Assembly: GCA_021730635.1 (NCBI GenBank) | Contig: JAJNNC010000013.1 | Coordinates: 158,405-222,404, forward strand | From: Catalimonadaceae bacterium JC749 | GTDB taxonomy: Bacteria; Bacteroidota; Bacteroidia; Cytophagales; Cyclobacteriaceae | Direction of reading: 5' to 3' | Length of the DNA: 64,000 bases | Shown here: piece by piece, positions 1 through 9,605 of the stretch | Position numbering within the stretch: the first letter of the stretch is position 1 | Layout of the letters: each line of letters starts with the position of its first letter | Translations under genes and position numbers: made by a program | Notes under the pieces: generated by a model | The model's database searches: none | What the model was told of the DNA's origin: nothing | The model's input: only the letters and a program-made list of their open reading frames with translations

Positions 1-387
1 GATGGTATACCAGATGGCCATTGTCTTGAATTTCGCCGGATCGGGGCTTTTAAGCTTTGCTTTGGTGGAACCGACACTAATCACGGTAACAGCGATCAAC
101 ATCATGGTGATATGTTCCATTCCAAAAAAACGGACTTGTCTGTCGTGAACAGCCTCTTGAAAATGATGATAAAAATAGTTGACAATAGGGCTGATAAAGT
201 ATAAGAAAAGCCCGATCATCATTTGTAGGTTTGCGATCGTTGCAGAAAAATTCCTTACTGAGTCATCAAACTTTGTAAATGGTTTTTTCCTGAGCCAACC
301 CAGGTAGGCACGAATGAGGGCGAAAAGTAAGCTGGCCAGGACCAGCCAGCGGAACCAGGAATGTAGGGCTAATAGTGTTGGGTACAT
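1..387 (-). CDS. Membrane protein, cytochrome-b-like (partial, runs off left edge)
   Basis: An open frame of 129 codons starts at an ATG at 385-387 and continues past base 1, so the C-terminus is missing. The protein is hydrophobic: a helix at about residues 11-30 (WFRWLVLASLLFALIRAY), a second around 55-72 (MMIGLFLYFISPIV) and a third around 89-102 (MMLIAVTVISV). Histidines sit at the N-terminal end of helices (LHSWFRW, MEHITMM). This pattern matches a small Bacteroidota membrane family often labelled 'cytochrome B', but no haem-binding role is shown here. Function is unknown. The frame, start and topology are seen; the family name is from recall. Confidence 0.6.
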   Translation of the reverse strand, partial: MYPTLLALHSWFRWLVLASLLFALIRAYLGWLRKKPFTKFDDSVRNFSATIANLQMMIGLFLYFISPIVNYFYHHFQEAVHDRQVRFFGMEHITMMLIAVTVISVGSTKAKLKSPDPAKFKTMAIWYTI

Positions 388-561
388 AGGATGAATTTTT
401 ATGTGAGGATAAATACCCTATTTTGATAGATGCAAGATAATGTCCCATCGAAACACAGACATACGTTTGGATGAAATGTCAGAATTATGAAGGTAAAGAA
501 CCTGAGGATGCAGCTACGAATACTCTGCGCTCTCACCGAGTAGGTACCTTAGCTGTTACGT

Positions 562-1053
562 TCAGGATTTTATCCTGTTCTTTGCCATTTCATCTGTTTC
601 CGTCACTGACTGCCGTTGTTCCAGTATTTGTTTCAGCCGTTTCAAATCCTTTTGGTTGGCCTTTCGCATGGCTGTCGAAAGCAGTGGAGCGAAAATTTTT
701 GAGAAACCTTTGGGTTGTCCCGTGTTTGTCAGGGTCATGAGGGTCTGACCATCCCCGGCAGGCTGCCAGGTGTAAGCAGTCTGCATGGGAAAAGGACCAT
801 TGGCAGTCCGCATCACAAGTTGCTGACCAGGATGAAAAGTTACAATCTCGTAAACATACTCGAGGTGCCGACCCAGAAACTGCGCTTCAAAAGCTATTTG
901 TGAACCTTTCATCAGCGGTTTAGGCGTCTTCCAGGCAACCGATTTGATATTGACATACCATTCCGGCGCATTGTCTGGGTTGGAAGCATAGGCTGCAACT
1001 TTGTCGGGAGGTGCAGAAATAATAATTTCTGTGACTACGTTGACCGTCTTCAT
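562..1053 (-). CDS. SRPBCC (START-like/polyketide-cyclase-type) protein
   Basis: 163 residues, ATG start. The first ~140 residues look like the SRPBCC hydrophobic-ligand-binding fold: an opening strand ([19 protein letters not shown]), an N-terminal helix, a central set of strands with the [10 protein letters not shown] and [16 protein letters not shown] segments, and a long C-terminal helix ([20 protein letters not shown]). The tail after residue 145 is charged and probably disordered. There is no signal peptide, so it should be cytoplasmic. Such proteins bind or transform small hydrophobic ligands, and the sequence does not say which. It is a single gene with its own intergenic spaces. Confidence 0.75.
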   Translation of the reverse strand: MKTVNVVTEIIISAPPDKVAAYASNPDNAPEWYVNIKSVAWKTPKPLMKGSQIAFEAQFLGRHLEYVYEIVTFHPGQQLVMRTANGPFPMQTAYTWQPAGDGQTLMTLTNTGQPKGFSKIFAPLLSTAMRKANQKDLKRLKQILEQRQSVTETDEMAKNRIKS

Positions 1054-1190
1054 GGAAGTAAAGGTATGAAATTATCCTTGTCTTGTTCTCTCCTCCCTTT
1101 GCTTTTTAACAGTCACTGATCTGTCAGAATCCATGGTGATAGTCGGGGATTCATCTGTCTGAAGCGATTAGTTCTTCCAGGATTTGTAGA

Positions 1191-1724
1191 TTATATTTTG
1201 AGCCCCCGTATTTTCCCAATCCAGTTTAATAGCGACATGATAAAGTTGGGTGGATTGATGGAAACAATTTCCGGGCTATATTTTTTCATCAACATGGCAA
1301 TATGGGTCGCCACCCTTAGATTCATCTTTAATGGTTTTTTGCCGCCCTCCGACAATTTATTTACAATATCATGGAGCCCTACAAAATACGCTTCATAACG
1401 CAAAGCTGGTGTATGCATGTTATACACTTTTGTAATGGTATCCGCAGCATTCCGAAAGGTATGGGGTATACCTTTGGGAATAGTCATTTCATCACCGGGC
1501 TTTAAAATCTGCCACTGCCCATTAGTATTAACCTCTAGCTCACCTTCCAATACTTTGTATGTTTCATCGGCGGATGGATGCTTGTGCAATGGCGTTCCCC
1601 CTGAATATGGCAGTAGTTCCCACACCATTTCCAGCGATTGTCCGTTGGTTTGACCGGGAGTTTTCACAATGTGGAAGATAGCCCCAATAGGAGTCATATC
1701 AAGGGTTTGATGGATTTCAGGCAT
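1191..1724 (-). CDS. Cupin-domain protein
   Basis: 177 residues, ATG start. Residues 40-100 form a conserved cupin: motif 1 contains H47-x-H49 and E54 (TPLHKHPSADETYKVLEG), motif 2 contains the PKGIPHTFRN segment with H88. These are the usual metal ligands, so a metal-binding beta-barrel is likely. Residues 110-177 are a helical extension outside the cupin core. No signal peptide is present. Cupins of this kind are dioxygenases, isomerases or binding proteins, and the substrate cannot be told. It lies 65 bp downstream of the decarboxylase gene on the same strand and could be co-transcribed with it. Confidence 0.8.
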   Translation of the reverse strand: MPEIHQTLDMTPIGAIFHIVKTPGQTNGQSLEMVWELLPYSGGTPLHKHPSADETYKVLEGELEVNTNGQWQILKPGDEMTIPKGIPHTFRNAADTITKVYNMHTPALRYEAYFVGLHDIVNKLSEGGKKPLKMNLRVATHIAMLMKKYSPEIVSINPPNFIMSLLNWIGKIRGLKI

Positions 1725-1789
1725 TGAGATAACGTTGGTTTGTTGAGTATATACATTTAGAACAAGCTTTCGGTATTGTTCACAAAGTT

Positions 1790-3277
1790 TTATGATATTA
1801 GCTTTTGATGCATTTTTTTACCCTCTCTGACGATGATGTCTATAATCTCCTCAATATCTTTTTTAGATGTTCTGAAGTTAACGATACAGCCCCGCAGGCA
1901 ATATTTTCCGGCAACAATGGCATTGGATAAAAATACTTCGCCTCCTTGTTGCAAGGTATTCAGCAGGGCTTGATTTAATGTGTTTAAATAGGTCTCTCTC
2001 TGGTCTGTAGGGCGTAATCTTTCTGAGGGCACATATCGTAGGGTAGTAATACTAAGGTGATGCGTGATGGCTTCCAGTTCGGGATGTGCTTTCGCCAGAT
2101 CAAATAATAGCTTTGCCAGCTGAATGTCTTCTTCAATGAGCTGTATGTAACCTTTTCTCCCTACCTGTTGCAGGGTGAGCCATACTTTTAAAGCCCTGAA
2201 ACCCCTTGAATTCTGCAGTCCGTATTCATAATAATTCTGGGATACGGCTTCGTCTTTGTTACTGAAATTGTAATACACCGGATGAGAACTGAAGGTCTCA
2301 ATCAGATGGTTCGGGTCTTTCACCAGGGTACACCCTGCCTCCAGGGGACAATACAACCATTTATGTGGATCAAGCGCGATGGAATCTGCTTCCTCTATGC
2401 CTTTGAAGAGCGGTTTTTGGGCTGGGCTGATAGCAGCGGGTATTCCATAGGCGCCATCCACATGAAACCATAGTTGGTAGGTTTTGCAAATAGCAGCAAT
2501 GCCTTCCAGGTCGTCTACAGCGCCTGTACTGACATCTCCGGCGGTGCCTATCACCATGATCGGTTGGTAGCCCTTCTGCAGATCATTTTGGATGGCTTGT
2601 TCCAGCAATGCATTGTCCATCTTTTGCGCATCGTCTGTTGGAATCCAGCGTATGGAATGGGTACCCAACCCAAACAAATGACTGGCCTTTTCTATCCAGG
2701 TATGGGTCGTTTTCGAACAATAGACGATCAATTTCGAGGACGCACCCGATATACCTTCTTCTTTGATGTTTTTGGGAGCTTTGGCAGTTCTGGCGGCTAG
2801 AAAAGCCGTAAAATTCGCCATATTACCGCCACTGACCAAGATTCCTCCATATTCGGGTGATACTCCTATCAATTCGGCCAGCCATTGCACGGTTTGTTTT
2901 TCTATGGCAGTGGCCATAGGGCTTAGTATCTGTGCGCCTACATTGGGATTCACGGTGGCAGCCAGCAAATCGGCCAAAGCCCCTAATGGAGCGGCAGAGG
3001 AAGTGATATAGCCTAAGAATTTCGGATGTCCGTTGAACAGGGAGTGGTCGAATAACAGCGTAGCAGCGTGAGCCAACAATTCATCCGGAGCCCTACCTTG
3101 ATCCGGAAGCGAAACATGGCCTATTATTTTTTTCAGGTGCTGGGGAGATTCTCCGGGGGTAACACGTTTGTCAGGGAGGGTATCTAGAAAATGAGCAACG
3201 GCATCTACCAGCTGGTATCCTATTTTTCGGAAGGTTTCCGGGCTGATTTCAATAGGTGTATCCCTGTTTTTATTCAT
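1790..3277 (-). CDS. PLP-dependent group II amino-acid decarboxylase
   Basis: 495 residues, about the full length for the aromatic-L-amino-acid/glutamate decarboxylase family. The pyridoxal-phosphate lysine is K306 in DPHKW, preceded by the family motif HVDGAYG (H272, D274). H192 in KTTHTW is the expected ring-stacking histidine. The N-terminal region with GHPKFLGYITSSAAPLG (84-99) matches the substrate-binding segment of tryptophan/tyrosine decarboxylase-like members. The reaction is removal of the alpha-carboxylate from an amino acid to give an amine; substrate preference (aromatic versus other) is not decidable. Cytoplasmic. ATG start at 3275-3277. Confidence 0.88.
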   Translation of the reverse strand: MNKNRDTPIEISPETFRKIGYQLVDAVAHFLDTLPDKRVTPGESPQHLKKIIGHVSLPDQGRAPDELLAHAATLLFDHSLFNGHPKFLGYITSSAAPLGALADLLAATVNPNVGAQILSPMATAIEKQTVQWLAELIGVSPEYGGILVSGGNMANFTAFLAARTAKAPKNIKEEGISGASSKLIVYCSKTTHTWIEKASHLFGLGTHSIRWIPTDDAQKMDNALLEQAIQNDLQKGYQPIMVIGTAGDVSTGAVDDLEGIAAICKTYQLWFHVDGAYGIPAAISPAQKPLFKGIEEADSIALDPHKWLYCPLEAGCTLVKDPNHLIETFSSHPVYYNFSNKDEAVSQNYYEYGLQNSRGFRALKVWLTLQQVGRKGYIQLIEEDIQLAKLLFDLAKAHPELEAITHHLSITTLRYVPSERLRPTDQRETYLNTLNQALLNTLQQGGEVFLSNAIVAGKYCLRGCIVNFRTSKKDIEEIIDIIVREGKKMHQKLIS

Positions 3278-4158
3278 TCTGTTGTTTTTTATGGGTAGAG
3301 AATTCTAAAGACAATCTCATTTTTAATTTCTGCTTGATGCATCCAAAGCAAAGGTTGAATTGGGCTTTATCCAATGCGCTTATCTTTCATTTTTATGGAG
3401 TAGCAGAATCGGCTGATCAGACAATAATGGCTATTGGGTACTACCTTCAATCCCTTTAAAGCAATATAATCTATTTTACCTTTTACAAGATGAGTATCCT
3501 TGATGATAATTTTGTAACCTCAGCTTCAAACCTGTCTGAAAGCTGAAAAATATCTTTATGCTGTATTTCAAATAGATCGGTAGGGGAGGGAATCAGTATC
3601 CTTTGGCTTACCACTATTGGGATAAGTCGGTGATAATGAAACTGGTGGCTAAAGGTTTCCCTTCACGTAAATGGATACGACAGAGGAAGTATGCCATTAA
3701 CAATTGTACTTATTATATTATTTATATGACTATGTATTGTGTAACATAAATATAATCTGAATATAATCCTATACATGGAAATGTTACTTCCGGGGGAAAG
3801 CACACGTAAAAATGATCATGCTTTTTTTTGCCTTCCAAAAACGAAGTACAATTTTTGCTATTCCAGTTCGCTGTATCTTCTGAGCATATAATTTTGGTAT
3901 TAGAATAGCAAATTGTGGAATATAGCTATCATTTACCCTTTGTTTTATTTGTCTATTTCCTGATTTTTTCACTTCACTAAAATATTCGCAAGGAAGGCTA
4001 ATATTGGAAAAATACTATTTTGCTTGATTGTAGGCAGCATGGCTCACCCTCATTTGAATGCTTTTCATAAAGTGTAAGGATCGCATTCTTTGCCGATTTT
4101 TTTCTCATTAAATCATTCATAACTAGCATGTTATGCAAACTATCATAATGCTTAATCC
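3278..4158. other. 881-bp intergenic region, no supported gene
   Basis: This A+T-rich gap separates the decarboxylase from the outer-membrane protein gene. Short open frames at 3784-3972 and 3998-4183 (minus) are lysine/isoleucine-rich and have no recognisable fold, so they are not called. Bases 3690-3780 are strongly A+T-rich. No tRNA, repeat or clear terminator was seen. Confidence 0.5.
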
Positions 4159-5304
4159 ATGCGATCAGCTCTATATGCCACATTCTTATGCCTTCTTTGG
4201 ACCGCCACGGTGATACTGGGAAGCCAGCCAGCCAAAGCCCAAACGTATGGTATAAGAAAGTATTCCCGATTTAACAAAGCGCCAGTTGCACACAAAAAAA
4301 TAGAAAAGAAAGGGGTGCCTCTTTTACTAAAGAAAAAATTGTTTGCGAACTATGTCAGGGAGTATATCAGCTTTGGTATTGCTGCTCATGGGTTGAATTA
4401 TATGGGTGACATTGCCCCTGAACCCGGATTCTTTACGGTAGATTATTCTTTGGCCAAGCTGGGCATGGGTATGTCAATGGCAGCCCAGGTCAATGCCAGA
4501 ACAGCTTTCAGGACAGAATTGATGTATGGCAAGATCAGCAGCAGCGATTTTGAAGTGGCCAACCCGCTGGACCCTCAGGCGGTTTATCGTTATATCCGAA
4601 ACCTCCACTTTAAAAATAGTATCAAAGAAATCTCTCTGATAGGTAGTTATGATTTTATCGCCAACAATCGTCCCCTGGTTTTCCGTCCTGTGATCGCTCC
4701 GTATGCTTTTACGGGGCTCACCTTCTTTCATCATAATCCTAAAGCGCTGGTGCCCATGGAAGCTACGCTGTCAAACGGTGAAACCATCATCCCTGAGCAG
4801 GCTGGTACCTGGGTGGCTTTGCGTCCATTGAAAACAGAAGGACAATCCAAGCCTTATTCCAACTTTCAGATCAGTATTCCAATAGGGATGGGACTGCGTA
4901 TGAGAGTATCCGACATTGTTAACCTGGAAACAGAACTGGGTTACCGGTATCTATTTACAGACTACCTCGACGATGTGAGTGGAAATTATCCTGATAAAGG
5001 AAGTTTGGATAGTGATCTGGCCAGAATACTCTCCGATCGCTCACAGGAAGTTACAGACGCGCTGACAGGAGAGATCAGAAGAGATCGATTACCTGCCGAT
5101 TCTCCCCTCATGCGTCGTTTCATTTCTTATACCGGCGCCGATGGAAGAGTGTATACGGTCTTCTCAGGCTATGGACAACCCAATCAGATCAGAGGTAATC
5201 CCAAACTAAATGACGGTTTTCTGGTCACCTCCATGCGATTATCCATTATTCTGGGGAAAAGCCCCATAGCTAACAAAAATTCTTTTAGAAAATGGAAACG
5301 TTAA
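4159..5304 (+). CDS. Outer-membrane protein, DUF6089-like beta-barrel
   Basis: 381 residues with a cleavable signal peptide (MRSALYATFLCLLWTATVIL, cleavage after AKAQ near residue 28). After a basic linker the protein shows alternating beta strands typical of a small porin-like barrel (YISFGIAAHGLNYMGDIAP, MGMSMAAQVNARTAFRTELM, FQISIPIGMGLRMRVSDIV, LETELGYRYLFTDYLDDVSG). The YLFTDYLDDVSG segment after a long barrel strand, together with a region of long extracellular-type loop, is characteristic of the DUF6089 family of Bacteroidota outer-membrane proteins. The function is unknown; gliding/secretion or structural roles have been suggested for relatives. It faces the GNAT gene tail-to-tail. 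Confidence 0.75.
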   Translation: MRSALYATFLCLLWTATVILGSQPAKAQTYGIRKYSRFNKAPVAHKKIEKKGVPLLLKKKLFANYVREYISFGIAAHGLNYMGDIAPEPGFFTVDYSLAKLGMGMSMAAQVNARTAFRTELMYGKISSSDFEVANPLDPQAVYRYIRNLHFKNSIKEISLIGSYDFIANNRPLVFRPVIAPYAFTGLTFFHHNPKALVPMEATLSNGETIIPEQAGTWVALRPLKTEGQSKPYSNFQISIPIGMGLRMRVSDIVNLETELGYRYLFTDYLDDVSGNYPDKGSLDSDLARILSDRSQEVTDALTGEIRRDRLPADSPLMRRFISYTGADGRVYTVFSGYGQPNQIRGNPKLNDGFLVTSMRLSIILGKSPIANKNSFRKWKR

Positions 5305-5327
5305 ACCTTCCATAAGCCTTTCAGCTC

Positions 5328-5810
5328 CTACAGTTCCTTAAACATGATATAGGCGTCAACAAATCCTAAGCGGAGATGCCTGAAACCTTTCGGTATGGTG
5401 CCTATGATGGTAAACCCGAATTTTTGCCAAAGATGTACCGCTGTTGTATTGGTACTGACCACTAAATTGAACTGAATGGCATTAAATCCCAGATGCGCAG
5501 CATTTTGGATGGAATGTTCACATAACAACTTACCCACGCCTTTTCCCTGGGCTTGGGGATGCACCATATAACTGCAATTGGCAATGTGCGAGCCCAGATC
5601 AATCTGATTGGGTTTGAGGATATAAGTACCGAGGATGTCACCCTTGTCTTCCGCTACATAAGTTCTCATATAGGGAGCAAACCAGTGTTTGGCTAAATCT
5701 TCTTTCCGGGTGTTAGGATCAAAAACATAAGTGTCGCCAGTCTGTATCACCTGATGGAATATAGACCAGACCGCATCATAATCTTGTAGATGGGCTTCCC
5801 TGATAAGCAT
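5328..5810 (-). CDS. GNAT-family N-acetyltransferase
   Basis: 160 residues from the ATG at 5808-5810. An in-frame TTG 33 bases upstream would add 11 residues, but the fold begins at MLIREAHLQDYDAVW, so the ATG is preferred. The acetyl-CoA-binding motif A is clear (YMVHPQAQGKGVGKLLCEHS, Q/RxxGxG/A type), followed by the usual motif B (NLVVSTNTTAVHLWQKFGF) and a final DAYIMFKEL strand. It transfers an acetyl group from acetyl-CoA to an amine; the acceptor is unknown. The DTYVFDP segment is common in phosphinothricin-acetyltransferase-like members. Cytoplasmic and monocistronic. Confidence 0.88.
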   Translation of the reverse strand: MLIREAHLQDYDAVWSIFHQVIQTGDTYVFDPNTRKEDLAKHWFAPYMRTYVAEDKGDILGTYILKPNQIDLGSHIANCSYMVHPQAQGKGVGKLLCEHSIQNAAHLGFNAIQFNLVVSTNTTAVHLWQKFGFTIIGTIPKGFRHLRLGFVDAYIMFKEL

Positions 5811-6053
5811 CTCTGTATACTTTTTTATAAACAAACATAACAATTAACCTAAAAAGGTATAGACAAAAAACACACCTTGTTATCAAAAATTTGAGGCCCC
5901 CTTATACTTTCAATCCCACTGCATTCAGCTAACCCTCCAGGTTCTTCTTCTCCCAATCAGACATTCCTCCATTCAATCATGGTCTTCCGGCAACTTTTCT
6001 GACAATCCTAATGCCTCCCGGTGTTTTATTTTGTCAGAAAACTTGACATAAAA

Positions 6054-6983
6054 ATGAATACGATGAACTTACAAAGAAACATGAGTCGCGTCTTATCCTG
6101 GCTCCTCCTTGGGATAGCCGGCCCCCTATATGCCCAGCATCCCTTGAATAACCTTGATGAAGAAGGCGTCATTCTAAAAGGATACGACCCTGTCGCTTAT
6201 TTTACAGAACAGAAAGCGGTCAAAGGGAATCCACAGTATCAGTCTACCTATCAGGAGGCAGTATACTACTTTGCTTCTGCCGAACACAAACAGCTATTTG
6301 ATCAGAACCCTGTCCGGTACGAAGTACAGTTTGGAGGCTACTGCGCCTACGCAGCCTCCCTGGGCAGAACTGCCGATATTGATCCTGAAAATTTCTGCTA
6401 TGTTCAGCAAGATGATCAGGGGGTAGAAAGACTTATCTGCCAGCACAACCAACGGGCCCAGGATGGCTGGGAGAAAGATGCGGCCGGTAATCTGCGGTTG
6501 GCCTATCAGTATTGGCCGGAAATCGTGAAGCATCAGGGCAAGCAAATTGTGACAGACGAAGAAAAAAAATTCTATAACAACATAGACAAAGAAGGGGTCA
6601 TTTTGCAGGGATATGATGTGGTGGCCTACTTTACAGAAGGAAAACCCGTGAAGGGAACCCCTGCTTATTCTGCCCGATATGAGGGGGCCACCTACTGGTT
6701 TGCTTCAGAAGAACATCAAACGCTCTTCAAAAACCAGTCGCGGCAGTATGCTCCCCAATATGGTGCTTTCTGCGGTTATGCCATGAGCTTGGGCAAAATA
6801 CGTCCGACAAATCCGGAAATCTTTCAGGTGGTGGAAGGACGTCTGATCCTGCAACATACCCAGGATGCTTATGAGCTCTTCAATAAAGATTTGCCTGGAA
6901 ATGTGGAGAAAGCGGATGGCCACTGGCCCAAGGTGCAGGCTTCCCATGCCGGTAAAAAAGTAAAGTTTGATAAAAGATCTTAA
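6054..6983 (+). CDS. Exported protein with two tandem YHS-like domains
   Basis: 309 residues from ATG 6054 (ATG 6063 is also possible; the frame also opens at a GTG at 6021). A signal peptide ends near residue 28 (GPLYAQ). Two homologous modules follow: the first from about 36 (EEGVILKGYDPVAYFTE) to 110, the second from about 175 (KEGVILQGYDVVAYFTE) to 255. Both end in a (G/A)(Y/F)C.YA.SLG element. The YHS core is degenerate (YYFAS and YWFAS). YHS-like domains are thought to bind metals; the role here is unknown. It is followed 20 bp later by a GlcG/HbpS-type gene, so the two are probably co-transcribed. Confidence 0.8.
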   Translation: MNTMNLQRNMSRVLSWLLLGIAGPLYAQHPLNNLDEEGVILKGYDPVAYFTEQKAVKGNPQYQSTYQEAVYYFASAEHKQLFDQNPVRYEVQFGGYCAYAASLGRTADIDPENFCYVQQDDQGVERLICQHNQRAQDGWEKDAAGNLRLAYQYWPEIVKHQGKQIVTDEEKKFYNNIDKEGVILQGYDVVAYFTEGKPVKGTPAYSARYEGATYWFASEEHQTLFKNQSRQYAPQYGAFCGYAMSLGKIRPTNPEIFQVVEGRLILQHTQDAYELFNKDLPGNVEKADGHWPKVQASHAGKKVKFDKRS

Positions 6984-7003
6984 CCCTTAAACAATCTTTC
7001 ACG

Positions 7004-7492
7004 ATGAAAAAGATACTTCTTTTCCTGGCATATGCCCTTTGCTTAAGCGCAAAACTGTCGGCCCAGGTCATAGACACCAAAGCGCTGTCACTGGAGGCTG
7101 TCAAGAAGATTGCGACAGAAGCCAGAAAATACGCCATTGCCCAGCAAGCACCCGGTGGTTCGGTCGCTATCGTGGACGCTGGCGGTTCATTGCTCTATCT
7201 CGAGCGTTGGGACAACACCTTTGCGGCCTCCGCCATGGTGGCTTACGAAAAAGCACACACAGCAGCCTTGTTTCGTTTTCCCACCAGAAAATTTGAAGAA
7301 GCCATCAAACAGGGACGCACTCCCCTGGTCACAGTAGGCTACAATTTTCTGGAGGGGGGCGTACCCATCCTGTATGAAGGCCAGGTGGTTGGGGCAATTG
7401 GTGTGAGCGGTTCGGCCAGTGCCCAACAGGATGTGGAAATTGCCGAAGCCGGCTTAAAAGCTTCATTTGATGTTCCAACAGTCACTGAGTAA
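7004..7492 (+). CDS. Exported GlcG/HbpS-family protein (DUF336)
   Basis: 162 residues with a signal peptide (MKKILLFLAYALCLSAKLSA, cut near Q21). The mature part is a complete GlcG/HbpS domain: a helix with ARKYAIAQQAPGGSVAIVDAGG, then LLYLERWDNTFAASA, a conserved FPTRKFE segment, and GGVPILYEGQVVGAIGVSG. HbpS of Streptomyces binds haem, and GlcG-like proteins occur near glycolate and other oxidation genes. Haem binding is not shown for this protein. It is the middle gene of a three-gene exported cluster; the next gene starts one base after its stop. Confidence 0.82.
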   Translation: MKKILLFLAYALCLSAKLSAQVIDTKALSLEAVKKIATEARKYAIAQQAPGGSVAIVDAGGSLLYLERWDNTFAASAMVAYEKAHTAALFRFPTRKFEEAIKQGRTPLVTVGYNFLEGGVPILYEGQVVGAIGVSGSASAQQDVEIAEAGLKASFDVPTVTE

Positions 7493-7493
7493 G

Positions 7494-9152
7494 ATGAAAA
7501 GGTTTGACATGACCACAACACACTACATGATAGGCATACTGACGCTTCTGGTATATCCATTGGTTGCACAAGAATCGGTAGAACTGGCCATCGGCAAAGC
7601 CGATGCGGTAGTGGACCTGAGAACACCGGAAGGCACTGGCTGGGTCAAAGCCCAATGGAAGTATAGTGATGCTTCTCTGCAGGCTGTCACTTTTCAGGCT
7701 CCGGGACCTGCTGCCGATGATACCTTGGCTTTGTATCCGACAGGCCCGGAAATTTCAACCTACGATTTATTTCCTAAAGCGGGGGAGGCTGATTTTGACG
7801 ATACAGGCTGGGAAATACTCGACCCTGCAAGCCTGGAGCATCGCCGGGGCACAGGGCTGTTGTCTTTCAACTGGTACCGCCTCCATCTGACCATACCGGA
7901 AAGAGTGGGCACGTTTGGGACGGAAGGCGCTACGGTTGTCTTTGAAATCGTAGTAGACGACTATGCTGAGATATTTGTAAACGGTGAGCTGCAAAAAACT
8001 TATGGTCAATCGGGAGGCGGGGTGGTCAAAGGTTGGAATGCCAGAAACAGAGTTACCCTGACCACCCAGGCCAGGCCGGGGGAAACCTTTCAGCTAGCCA
8101 TTCTGGGGATGAATGCCCCACTTGCTGATTTGCCGGAAAATTATATCTGGATACGCTCCGCCACCCTGGATTTTTACCACCAGAGACCCGTCAATCCGGA
8201 TTGGCTGGATGTAGGACAAATTGTAAAAATAGATTCACAGCTGGATCATATCCTGGATCCCAACGAAAAGATGGAAAAGGTAGCCACCGGCTTTCAGTTT
8301 ACGGAAGGACCGGCCTGGCATCCGGAAGGATTTCTGGTTTTCAGCGATCCCAATACCAATGTGGTGTATGCCTATAAACCACTCAACGGAAATGTGGAGA
8401 TATACCGGAGTAAAAGTGGCTACAGCGGAATCAACATCGGTGACTATCATCAGCCGGGTTCGAATGGATTGGCTTTTGATCCGCAGGGCAGACTGACCCT
8501 TTGTCAGCATGGCAACCGGCAGCTGGTGCGCATTGAGAAAAAAGGGCCCTTGACGACCCTGGCCCATCAATATGAGGGAAAAAGGCTTAACAGTCCGAAT
8601 GACCTGGTGTATCGCTCCGACGGGGCTTTGTTCTTCACCGATCCGCCCTATGGATTGCCCAAGGTGTTTGAAGATTCTGCTAAAGAAACGGGTTGGTCGG
8701 GTGTTTATGCCCTCATCGATCAGCAATTGAAGCTGGTGAGCACCGATTTAAAAGGCCCCAATGGGATTGCTTTTTCTCCCGATGAAAAGTACCTGTATGT
8801 GAGCAACTGGGATATTACCGACATTCATCATACCAAAGTCATCATGCGGTATGCGGTTGCCCCGGACGGTACGCTAAGTGAAGGGATAACCTTTTTTGAT
8901 ATGAACCAGACCGATGGGGAAGAGGCCCTTGATGGCATAAAAGTAGATGACCAGGGCAACGTTTTCTGTGCGGGTCCGGGGGGTATCTGGGTGATCTCTC
9001 CGGAAGGAAATTATCTGGGCAGAATCGTAACCCCTGAACATGCCGCTAACATGGCCTGGGGCGATGACGGACGGACGCTGTATATCACAGCTACTTCCAG
9101 TATTTACAAAATCCGGGTAAAAACGGGCGTGAAACTCCCGGTTAATATTTAA
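7494..9152 (+). CDS. Secreted SMP-30/gluconolactonase-type lactonase with N-terminal extra domain
   Basis: 552 residues from ATG 7494, one base after the previous stop (an upstream in-frame TTG/ATG inside that gene is less likely). Signal peptide ends near VAQ26. Residues 30-225 form a beta-sandwich-like domain with W/Y-rich strands, perhaps carbohydrate-binding. Residues ~255-545 are an SMP-30/LRE six-bladed propeller with the metal-ligand positions expected for the family: TEGPAWHP, LNSPNDLVY, and the Asp in FSPDEKYLYVSNWD. Family members hydrolyse sugar lactones, usually with a divalent metal. Together with the YHS and GlcG genes this suggests periplasmic processing of an oxidised sugar or similar compound. 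Confidence 0.83.
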   Translation: MKRFDMTTTHYMIGILTLLVYPLVAQESVELAIGKADAVVDLRTPEGTGWVKAQWKYSDASLQAVTFQAPGPAADDTLALYPTGPEISTYDLFPKAGEADFDDTGWEILDPASLEHRRGTGLLSFNWYRLHLTIPERVGTFGTEGATVVFEIVVDDYAEIFVNGELQKTYGQSGGGVVKGWNARNRVTLTTQARPGETFQLAILGMNAPLADLPENYIWIRSATLDFYHQRPVNPDWLDVGQIVKIDSQLDHILDPNEKMEKVATGFQFTEGPAWHPEGFLVFSDPNTNVVYAYKPLNGNVEIYRSKSGYSGINIGDYHQPGSNGLAFDPQGRLTLCQHGNRQLVRIEKKGPLTTLAHQYEGKRLNSPNDLVYRSDGALFFTDPPYGLPKVFEDSAKETGWSGVYALIDQQLKLVSTDLKGPNGIAFSPDEKYLYVSNWDITDIHHTKVIMRYAVAPDGTLSEGITFFDMNQTDGEEALDGIKVDDQGNVFCAGPGGIWVISPEGNYLGRIVTPEHAANMAWGDDGRTLYITATSSIYKIRVKTGVKLPVNI

Positions 9153-9189
9153 TAAAGTATGGTAAACCATAGCCAATAATGACAAAAAC

Positions 9190-9483
9190 ATGAAACAAAA
9201 CGGAAAATATTTTGATCTATCTGCCACTAAGCCTGATCTGAGTCATCTGACCATAGCTGAGATATATGTTTTTTTAACTGATGCGCTTCCTGACAGCACA
9301 TGAACACTCGCTATGAAAAAATCGGGGAAGACCCCACAGAACTGAGCTAATGTTATCAAAGAACTGCTGAGGATGTTCGACAGGGATATGTATATGGAAA
9401 CCGTAGTACTTAAGAAATCAGGGGGATTTTTAGCATCAAGAGATAGTCGACTCTGTGTCAGATGCTACAATTCGCAGGTTTAA
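9190..9483 (+). pseudogene. Frameshifted remnant of a small unknown gene
   Basis: Three pieces of coherent coding sequence in different frames follow each other. From ATG 9190: MKQNGKYFDLSATKPDLSHL... to a TGA at 9301-9303. Then, from about 9303 in a second frame, RYEKIGEDPTELS. Then a third frame from about 9351 reading NVIKELLRMFDRDMYMETVV and ending at TAA 9481-9483. Each piece has normal protein-like composition and they join into one ~95-residue sequence. Two frameshifts (or one frameshift plus sequence errors) are needed. I do not recognise the family. Confidence 0.5.
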
Positions 9484-9605
9484 ATGAACCACATTTTACA
9501 CAAAAGTGAATCTGAGAGCTACCTATAGAGATTGTACTTCTTTCCAGTAAGATCACTATCTACCATTTGTGATAGTACATGTATGGTCACCGTTGCATGA
9601 GAACA

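Noticed and set aside
3784..4183. Two minus-strand ORFs of about 60 codons
   Set aside because: A+T-rich, basic and hydrophobic sequence without a recognisable fold or start context; the second overlaps the start of the outer-membrane gene.
7039..7337. Overlapping frames within the GlcG/HbpS gene
   Set aside because: They run in other frames over a well-conserved gene and have no homology-like features.
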